The notes under the pieces were generated by a model. It was not told the origin of the DNA, did not search any database, and saw only the letters and a program-made list of their open reading frames with translations. This document shows, piece after piece, positions 12,471-14,189 of a stretch of 14,189 nucleotides of DNA. This stretch comes from an uncultured Clostridium sp. (GTDB lineage: Bacteria > Bacillota > Clostridia > Lachnospirales > Lachnospiraceae): contig CALELW010000010.1 of the NCBI GenBank assembly GCA_937902905.1, positions 1-14,189 on the forward strand. Direction: 5' to 3'. Within the stretch, counting starts at the first letter, position 1. Each line of letters opens with the position of its first letter. The translations under genes and the position numbers were made by a program.

Positions 12471-13988
12471 TTACTCTTCGTCTTCTTCCGGCAAAGCCAT
12501 TTTCTGCTCTACCATAACTTTTTCATCCAGGCAGGTAAAAATCTCATCCACCATTGCTTCGTCCGGTTTCTTCGTTATTACACTGACAACCGGGACAACA
12601 ACCAAACCGGCAATCATTGCTAATGCTCCGGCATTAATCGGTGATGCAATATAATTGATAAACATGTTGGAAACCGTAATTCCAACTCCGGCGATAAAAC
12701 TTGCCCAGACAGCTGCTTTTGTCACACGTTTCCAGTACAGCCCATACAAAAATGGTGCTAAAAATGCTCCTGCCAGAGCTCCCCAGCTAATTCCCATAAG
12801 CTGCGCAATAAATGCCGGCGGGTCAAGTGCAATCACAACAGAAACAATGATGAAGAAGGCAAGCAGTATTCTCATCCAGATTAACTGCTTTTTCTCGCTC
12901 ATATCTTTTACAAACAATGGTTTGATAAAATCAAGTGTAAGCGTGGAACTTGAAGTCAGCACAAGGCTTGACAAAGTCGACATGGATGCGGACAAAACAA
13001 GCACAATGACAATTCCAATCAGAATGTCCGGCAGGCTCGAAAGCATCGTCGGTATAATAGTATCATATGCTACACTGCCATCGGCTGCTTTTGTCACACC
13101 GGAAATCTGGCTGAATCCACCAAGGAAATAGCAGCCACCGGAAACAACTACGGCAAACAACGTCGAAATAATAGTTCCTGTATGTACTGCTTTTTCATCT
13201 TTAATGGCATAGAATTTCTGAATCATCTGTGGAAGTCCCCACGTACCCAGTGAAGTCAGTATCACAACTCCAAGCAGATTCAATGGATCCGGTCCAAAGA
13301 AGGATGCATAAGCCCCCGGCATTACATCACTTGGCACATGTGCAAGTTCTTTCACAGCCGCCAAAAATCCGCCATGACCGGAAAGCACTGCCGCAATGAC
13401 TGCGACAATACCAAATAACATAATAATACCCTGAATCAAGTCATTCAGTGCAGTCGCCATATAACCGCCCACAATAACATACACACCGGTCAGCACCGCC
13501 ATCACGACTACACAGATGCGGAAGTCGATGTCAAATGCCATACCAAACAAATAGGAAAGACCATTGTACACCGATGCAGTATACGGAATGAGGAAAATAA
13601 AGGCAATCATCGACGCTGCGACGCGAAGTGATTTACTGCCATAACGTTTTCCAAAGAAATCCGGCATGGTCATGGACTTCAAATGCTTTGTCATAATTCT
13701 TGTGCGTCGTCCCAATACAACCCATGCAAGCAGAGAACCAAGTATCGCATTTCCAATTCCAATCCAAGTGGAAGCAAGTCCGTATTTATAACCGAACTGT
13801 CCTGCATATCCGACAAATACAACCGCTGAAAAATAAGACGTTCCGTACGCAAATGCAGTCAGCCACGGACCAACTGAACGCCCCCCCAACACAAATCCAT
13901 TCACATCTGTCGCATGCTTTCTGGAATAAAATCCAATCCCCAGCATCACGGCAAAAAACACCAGTAACAAAATTACCTTAATAACCAT
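12471..13988 (-). CDS. Sodium:solute symporter (SSS family)
   Basis: This inner-membrane transporter has 505 residues and about 13 predicted membrane segments, and takes up an unknown solute with Na+. The N-terminal GGRSVGPWLTAFAYGTSYFS (35-54) is the family signature on the first helices. LNDLIQGIIMLFGI (181-194) matches the conserved TDxIQG region. The eighth-segment serine-rich stretch SASMSTLSSLVLTSSS (333-348) corresponds to the Na+ site. The resemblance is to the PutP/PanF branch. The aspartate that binds Na+ in PutP (ASDMSG) is replaced here by Tyr (TSYFSA), so calling it a proline transporter would be unsafe. The C-terminus is a charged cytoplasmic tail ending EEDEE. AAGGAG at 14004-13999 precedes the ATG at 13988. 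The cyclase gene starts 32 nt after the stop with no terminator visible between, so the symporter may lead the operon that ends with the hydrogenase. Confidence 0.9.
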   Translation of the reverse strand: MVIKVILLLVFFAVMLGIGFYSRKHATDVNGFVLGGRSVGPWLTAFAYGTSYFSAVVFVGYAGQFGYKYGLASTWIGIGNAILGSLLAWVVLGRRTRIMTKHLKSMTMPDFFGKRYGSKSLRVAASMIAFIFLIPYTASVYNGLSYLFGMAFDIDFRICVVVMAVLTGVYVIVGGYMATALNDLIQGIIMLFGIVAVIAAVLSGHGGFLAAVKELAHVPSDVMPGAYASFFGPDPLNLLGVVILTSLGTWGLPQMIQKFYAIKDEKAVHTGTIISTLFAVVVSGGCYFLGGFSQISGVTKAADGSVAYDTIIPTMLSSLPDILIGIVIVLVLSASMSTLSSLVLTSSSTLTLDFIKPLFVKDMSEKKQLIWMRILLAFFIIVSVVIALDPPAFIAQLMGISWGALAGAFLAPFLYGLYWKRVTKAAVWASFIAGVGITVSNMFINYIASPINAGALAMIAGLVVVPVVSVITKKPDEAMVDEIFTCLDEKVMVEQKMALPEEDEE

Positions 13989-14036
13989 AATAAACTCTCT
14001 CCTTCGTATGTTATCGTAACTACTCTATTACTCAAT

Positions 14037-14045
14037 ATTTTACCA
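14037..14045 (-). promoter_or_regulatory. Possible extended -10 element for the symporter gene
   Basis: TGGTAAAAT on the - strand (14045-14037) resembles an extended -10 (TGn plus TAAAAT), about 49 nt upstream of the ATG. No convincing -35 is found 16-18 bp further upstream, although TGGAAA lies near. This is a weak call. Confidence 0.3.
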
Positions 14046-14129
14046 TAATTTCGGAGGGGTTTCCATAGCGATTTTTTTGTTTCCGTAATTGCGTAGAAAA
14101 GTTTTGTGACTCGTGGGCGCTTTCACTAA

Positions 14130-14188
14130 TTGAGCTGCGTAGCAGCAGGGGTGCTGAAACTACCAGCACCTCCTGCTGACGCGCTCAA
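14130..14188. repeat. GC-rich imperfect palindrome at the right edge
   Basis: The left arm (14130-14156) contains TTGAGC, GCGT, CAGCAGG and GGTGCTG in order. The right arm (14164-14188) contains CAGCACC, CCTGCTG, ACGC and GCTCAA, which pair with them apart from one single-base and one two-base bulge on the left arm and one T bulge on the right. The loop is 7 nt. It would give a long, stable hairpin of about 24 pairs. No T run follows on the - strand; the + side continues past the window. It could be a terminator for a gene to the right or a copy of an intergenic palindromic repeat. The stretch 14046-14129 between it and the symporter promoter region shows no gene. Confidence 0.75.
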
Positions 14189-14189
14189 A

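Overview
The window looks like chromosomal DNA from an anaerobic, low-to-moderate GC Firmicute, most likely a Lachnospiraceae-type Clostridia. The grounds are consistent AGGAGG-type ribosome binding sites, a DnaD-family primosome gene beside a DnaI-type helicase loader, a group B-like monomeric [FeFe] hydrogenase, a CgeB-like glycosyltransferase and a divergent long PRPP synthetase. This is inferred from protein content; no rRNA or marker gene is present to fix a genus. I see no tRNA, rRNA, CRISPR array, insertion sequence or phage gene.

Left part, + strand (1-4944): the 3' portion of murC (peptidoglycan precursor ligase) runs in from the left edge. A 309-bp AT-rich gap follows. It holds a cluster of DnaA-box 9-mers, an inverted repeat that can act as the murC terminator, and a good sigma-A promoter. 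Next come a two-DDBH2-domain DnaD/DnaB-like primosome gene and, 24 nt later, a DnaI/DnaC-type AAA+ helicase loader. These two genes would load the replicative helicase together, and the gap in front suggests that DnaA controls them. A divergent ribose-phosphate pyrophosphokinase (prs) ends the + strand block at a bidirectional terminator (4974-5009).

Middle part, - strand (5022-8528): a class A penicillin-binding protein with a long Ser/Gly/Asp/Pro/Thr-rich tail, and upstream of it a CgeB-like glycosyltransferase. A candidate promoter for the PBP overlaps the end of the glycosyltransferase gene.

Right part, - strand (8634-13988): the order of transcription is a sodium:solute symporter, a membrane diguanylate cyclase with an extracytoplasmic sensor, a WYL-domain transcriptional regulator that overlaps the cyclase stop codon by 1 nt, and a monomeric [FeFe] hydrogenase. 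Spacings of 32, -1 and 53 nt allow one transcript. The last 100 bp of the window hold a GC-rich imperfect palindrome with no gene assigned.

Most genes are ordinary housekeeping or metabolic genes. The parts most worth a second look are the DnaA-box cluster in front of the helicase-loading genes, an 18-bp perfect hairpin inside the DnaD-like coding sequence, the overlapping cyclase/WYL pair, the divergent PRPP synthetase and the palindrome at the right edge.
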